A stretch of 64,000 bases of DNA from Ilumatobacter sp. GTDB taxonomy: Bacteria; Actinomycetota; Acidimicrobiia; Acidimicrobiales; Ilumatobacteraceae. The notes below the pieces were generated by a model. That model was not told where the DNA came from and did no database searches. It saw only the letters and a program-made list of their open reading frames with translations. Location of the stretch: the NCBI RefSeq assembly GCF_030065885.1, contig NZ_JASJCS010000003.1:1-64000 (forward strand), written 5' to 3'. Shown piece after piece: positions 60,365-64,000 of this stretch (the stretch's first letter is position 1; each line of letters opens with the position of its first letter). Made by a program: the position numbers and the translations under genes.

Positions 60365-60951
60365 TCGGTTCACTGCGAGGCGAGATCCTCGAGCGTGACC
60401 TCGACGGCTCGGTGCTGATCGAGGTCGCCGGCGTCGGGTACGTCGTCAACGTCTCGCAGCGCGCGCTCGCCGAGCTCGAACCGTCGACGTCGGCGTTCCT
60501 GTACGTCCATCACCACATCCGTGAGGACGCGCAGCAGCTCTTCGGCTTCCTGAGTCGCGACGAACGGGTCACCTTCCAGACGCTCATCGGCACCCACGGC
60601 GTCGGTCCGGCTCTGGCCATGGCCGTGATCGCGACGCATCCTCCGACGGCGCTCGTCGACATCGTCGCCAACCAGGACGTCGCGTCGCTGACGCTCGTCC
60701 CGGGCGTCGGCAAGAAGACCGCCGAGCGGCTGCTGATCGAGCTGAAGTCGCGCCTGAGCGTGCCGGTGCTCGAAGGCGCCGGTGGCACCGAGCCGGGCGG
60801 TTCGGCGATGGCCGACGTGCGCGAGGCCCTGGCGGGCCTCGGATACGGCGACGCCGAGATCCGCGACACGCTGCGCGAGCTCGAATCGACCGACGACGCG
60901 GCGTCGCTGCTGCGCGATGCGCTCAAGGCGCTGGGGGCACGCCGTGCGTGA
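60361..60951 (+). CDS. ruvA: Holliday junction branch migration protein RuvA
   Basis: [53 protein letters not shown]. Confidence 0.96.
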   Translation: MIGSLRGEILERDLDGSVLIEVAGVGYVVNVSQRALAELEPSTSAFLYVHHHIREDAQQLFGFLSRDERVTFQTLIGTHGVGPALAMAVIATHPPTALVDIVANQDVASLTLVPGVGKKTAERLLIELKSRLSVPVLEGAGGTEPGGSAMADVREALAGLGYGDAEIRDTLRELESTDDAASLLRDALKALGARRA

Positions 60952-61978
60952 TGAGTTCACCGACCCGGGTGTGGCCTCCGACAACGAAGAGGTGGTCGAG
61001 GCGGGCCTCCGGCCGCGAGCGCTCGACGAGTTCGTCGGCCAGCGCGAGCTGAAAGAGCATCTCTCGATCGTCCTCGAGGCGGCCCGCAACCGCGGCCAAT
61101 CGGTCGACCACCTGCTCTTCGCGGGCCCGCCCGGGCTGGGCAAGACCACCCTCGCCGGCATCGTGGCGACCGAGATGCAGTCGCACCTGCACGTCACGTC
61201 GGGACCGGCGCTCGAGCGCGCCGGCGACCTGGCGGCGATCCTCACCAAGCTCGAAGAGGGCGACGTGCTCTTCGTCGACGAGATCCATCGCCTCTCGCGG
61301 GCGGTCGAGGAGATCCTCTACCCGGCGATGGAGGACTTCCAGCTCGACATCGTCGTCGGCAAGGGTCCTGCGGCGTCGAGCATCCGGCTCACGATGCCGC
61401 CCTTCACGCTGGTCGGCGCCACCACACGGACCGGCATGATCACGGGCCCCCTCCGCGACCGATTCGGCCTCGTCGCGCGGCTCGACTACTACGAGGACGA
61501 GGAGCTCCAGGCGATCGTCGTCCGTGCGGCCGGCATCCTCGACGTCTCGATCGACACCGACGGCGCATGGGAGATCGCTCGTCGTTCGCGCGGTACACCG
61601 CGCATCGCCAACCGCCTCTTGCGCCGGGTCCGCGACTTCGCCGAGGTCCGCCACGACGGTTCGATCACGGCCGACGTCGCCCGCGAGGGCCTCAAGCTGT
61701 TCGGCGTCGACGACCTCGGGCTCGACAAGGTCGACCGGGCGATCCTGAGCGCGATGTGCCAGCAGTTCAACGGCGGTCCCGTTGGTCTGTCGACCGTGGC
61801 GATCAGCGTCGGCGAGCAGCCCGACACGGTCGAGGACGTCTACGAGCCGTTCCTCATCCAGCAAGGCATGATCGCCCGCACGCCACGAGGCCGCGTCGCC
61901 ATGCCGTCGGCCTACGCGCACCTCGGTCTGGCAGCGCCGTCACCGAGGCCCGGCCAACCCGGCCTGTTCGACGGCTGA
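60944..61978 (+). CDS. ruvB: Holliday junction branch migration helicase RuvB
   Basis: [68 protein letters not shown]. Confidence 0.98.
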   Translation: MRDEFTDPGVASDNEEVVEAGLRPRALDEFVGQRELKEHLSIVLEAARNRGQSVDHLLFAGPPGLGKTTLAGIVATEMQSHLHVTSGPALERAGDLAAILTKLEEGDVLFVDEIHRLSRAVEEILYPAMEDFQLDIVVGKGPAASSIRLTMPPFTLVGATTRTGMITGPLRDRFGLVARLDYYEDEELQAIVVRAAGILDVSIDTDGAWEIARRSRGTPRIANRLLRRVRDFAEVRHDGSITADVAREGLKLFGVDDLGLDKVDRAILSAMCQQFNGGPVGLSTVAISVGEQPDTVEDVYEPFLIQQGMIARTPRGRVAMPSAYAHLGLAAPSPRPGQPGLFDG

Positions 61979-61993
61979 GGCAGCCGCCGCCGC

Positions 61994-62692
61994 TCAGCGG
62001 ACAGGTAGGTGCTCCGCGAGGAACGCCCTCGTCTTGGCCCACGCGGCGTTCGCGGCCGACTCGTCGTAGAACGTCTCGTTGTCGTGGTTGTCGAAGGCGT
62101 GCCCCGCATTCTCGACGTTGAGCACGAAGCCGGGGCGCCCATCGATCGCAACGTTCACGGCTTCGACGTGCTCGTTGGGGATGTACGCGTCGGCGTTGCC
62201 GAAGTGGAACAGCGTGGGACACTCGACCTCGTCGATCGAGTCGAGCATCTCGTGGACGCCCGATCCGTAGTAGCTGACGCACACGGCCGGCTCTGCAGCG
62301 ATCGCGACGGCGAACGCCAGGCTGCCGCCCAGGCAGAAGCCGATGGCACCCACATGGCCGGTGGTGGCGTCGTGGCCCCGCAGGGCGTCGAGCGCTGCGA
62401 CGCAGTCGAGAACCGCCTGCTCGCGATCGAGCTGGGCGACCTGGCCGCGGGAGGCGGCGAGCCCGCCCGCGTCGTGTGCGGCCTCCCAGCCCGGCGCGAA
62501 GCGCCAGAACACGTCGGGAGCGCCGACGACGTACCCGGCGTCGGCGAGGCGCTGGCCGACGGCGCGGATGTACGGCCCGACACCGAAGATCTCCTGGATC
62601 AGCAACAGGCCGGGTCCGCCGCCGGACGGCGGCGTCCAGACGTGCATCGTCATCTCGTCGCCCTCGCAGCCCACCATCACCGTGTCGCTCAT
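61994..62692 (-). CDS. dienelactone hydrolase-family protein
   Basis: GLLLIQEIFGVGPYIRAVGQRLADAGYVVGAPDVFWR; GAIGFCLGGSLAF catalytic Cys; NAGHAFDN catalytic His. Confidence 0.9.
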   Translation of the reverse strand: MSDTVMVGCEGDEMTMHVWTPPSGGGPGLLLIQEIFGVGPYIRAVGQRLADAGYVVGAPDVFWRFAPGWEAAHDAGGLAASRGQVAQLDREQAVLDCVAALDALRGHDATTGHVGAIGFCLGGSLAFAVAIAAEPAVCVSYYGSGVHEMLDSIDEVECPTLFHFGNADAYIPNEHVEAVNVAIDGRPGFVLNVENAGHAFDNHDNETFYDESAANAAWAKTRAFLAEHLPVR

Positions 62693-62758
62693 GGCCGCAT
62701 GCTCGCACACGACCGCGACGTCGAACCGACCCCGGCCCACCCGTAGCCTGACTGGGCC

Positions 62759-63772
62759 ATGCACGTCGACGACTTCGACTACGAGTTGCCGAGCGAGCTG
62801 ATCGCGCAGACACCGATCGAGCCTCGCGATGCGGCGCGACTGCTGGTCGATCGGGGGAGTGCACCCGCCGAGCACCGGCACGTGCGCGATCTGCCCGATC
62901 TGTTCGGGCCGGGCGACCTGCTCGTGGTCAACGAGACGAAGGTGCTCCCGGCGCGGCTGGCGGTGCGCCGCGCCACCGGGGGAGCGGCCGAGGTGCTGTT
63001 GCTCGAGCCGCTCGACGCAGAGCGGAAGGTCTGGGAGGCCCTGGTCCGCCCGGCTCGCAAGCTCAAGCCAGGCGAGGTCCTCGAAGCGGCCGATGGCAGC
63101 CCGCTGGTCGAGATCGGGCGCCGAACCGAGGCCGGCGACACCTTCACGGTGACGCTCCTCGGCCCGGTCGAGTCGATGCGCCTCCTCGACGAGCACGGCG
63201 AGATGCCGCTGCCGCCGTACATCACGGAGCGGCTATTCGAACCCGACCGCTACCAGACCGTCTACGCCCGCGAGCCGGGGAGCGCCGCTGCGCCGACGGC
63301 CGGTCTGCACTTCACGCCGGAACTCCTGCGCGAGCTCGCCGCACGCGGTGTCGAGCAGGCCACCGTCGAGCTCGTCGTCGGCCTCGACACGTTCCAGCCG
63401 ATCACCGTCGACGACCCGCGCAAACATCGCATCCACACCGAGCGGTATCGCGTCTCCGAGGACACGCTCGAACGCTGCCGCCGGGCGGAACGCGTCGTCG
63501 CGGTGGGGACGACGACGGTACGAGCTCTGGAGTCGGCAGTTGCCCGAGGCGAGTTGGAGGGCCGCACCGACCTGTTCATCCACCGCGGGTTCGACTGGCA
63601 GGTCGTCGACGTGCTGATGACCAACTTCCACCTGCCCCGCACCACGCTGCTGATGATGATCGACGCATTCGTCGGCAACCGATGGCGGCGTCTGTACGAG
63701 GAGGCGATCCGCGAGCGATACCGCTTCCTCAGCTTCGGCGACGCGATGCTGCTCGACCGGCGCGCCGTCTGA
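62759..63772 (+). CDS. queA: S-adenosylmethionine:tRNA ribosyltransferase-isomerase QueA
   Basis: DDFDYELPSELIAQTPIEPRDAARLLV, PLPPYI, GSAAAPTAGLHFTPELL, RTTLLMMIDAFVG. Confidence 0.97.
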   Translation: MHVDDFDYELPSELIAQTPIEPRDAARLLVDRGSAPAEHRHVRDLPDLFGPGDLLVVNETKVLPARLAVRRATGGAAEVLLLEPLDAERKVWEALVRPARKLKPGEVLEAADGSPLVEIGRRTEAGDTFTVTLLGPVESMRLLDEHGEMPLPPYITERLFEPDRYQTVYAREPGSAAAPTAGLHFTPELLRELAARGVEQATVELVVGLDTFQPITVDDPRKHRIHTERYRVSEDTLERCRRAERVVAVGTTTVRALESAVARGELEGRTDLFIHRGFDWQVVDVLMTNFHLPRTTLLMMIDAFVGNRWRRLYEEAIRERYRFLSFGDAMLLDRRAV

Positions 63773-63815
63773 GGAGCGGCTGCGCTGGGTAGCCCACCTT
63801 CGCTACGGTCGCACC

Positions 63816-64000
63816 GTGTCGAAGGAGGCGCTCGAGGCAGCGGTGCAGCGATATGTGCGCGCCGTCGGACCGTTTGGGCTGGTGCCCGAGCGCTCCGACC
63901 CTGACGCTGCTGACTCGCTGATCGCGCCCATCGTCGATCGCATCGCGCCGGCCGGCCTCCCGGCCGACATCGAGTGGTTCTGGCGCCACTGGATGCCGTC
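63816..64000 (+). CDS. hypothetical protein, truncated by the window end
   Basis: GTG start, open frame VSKEALEAAVQRYVRAVGPFGLVPERSDPDAADSLIAPIVDRIAPAGLPADIEWFWRHWMP to the edge. Confidence 0.4.
   Translation, partial: MSKEALEAAVQRYVRAVGPFGLVPERSDPDAADSLIAPIVDRIAPAGLPADIEWFWRHWMP

Noticed and set aside
63816-64000. SMI1/KNR4 (SUKH) immunity-like call for the partial ORF at the window end
   Set aside because: Only ~61 residues are visible and the resemblance (IEWFWRHW) is too weak to name a family.

Overview
High-GC actinobacterial chromosome segment; synteny and gene types suggest an Acidimicrobiia/Ilumatobacter-like organism, which is inference only. Housekeeping blocks lie at both ends: tpiA, an oppA-F-type peptide ABC transporter, secG and tRNA-Leu(GAG) on the left; glcDEF, pdxST, yebC, bcp, ruvCAB and queA on the right. 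The middle (about 20-46 kb) is a catabolic region. It holds an apparently complete 4-hydroxybenzoate/protocatechuate 4,5-cleavage pathway (pobA, ligA, ligB, ligC, ligJ, ligK, ligI, ligU-like, plus a GntR regulator) and a homoprotocatechuate (hpa)-type cluster with its own LigAB-like extradiol dioxygenase pair. It also holds a reductive-dehalogenase-like Fe-S protein with an internal duplication, a copper amine oxidase, a P450 with a non-canonical I-helix, an HPPD-like VOC protein and a haloalkane dehalogenase. The most unusual items are: (i) a truncated serine-recombinase C-terminus whose last ~31 codons are read from the antisense strand of the intact tRNA-Leu gene; (ii) next to it, a two-gene DUF2188-like + TIR/NDT-like module, a candidate uncharacterised defence or toxin system; (iii) a nearly identical 20-bp double-palindrome operator in two divergent promoters of the lig region; (iv) a 31-nt intergenic palindrome present twice with compensatory base changes. 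All assignments come from reading the translations and motifs; no database search was run.
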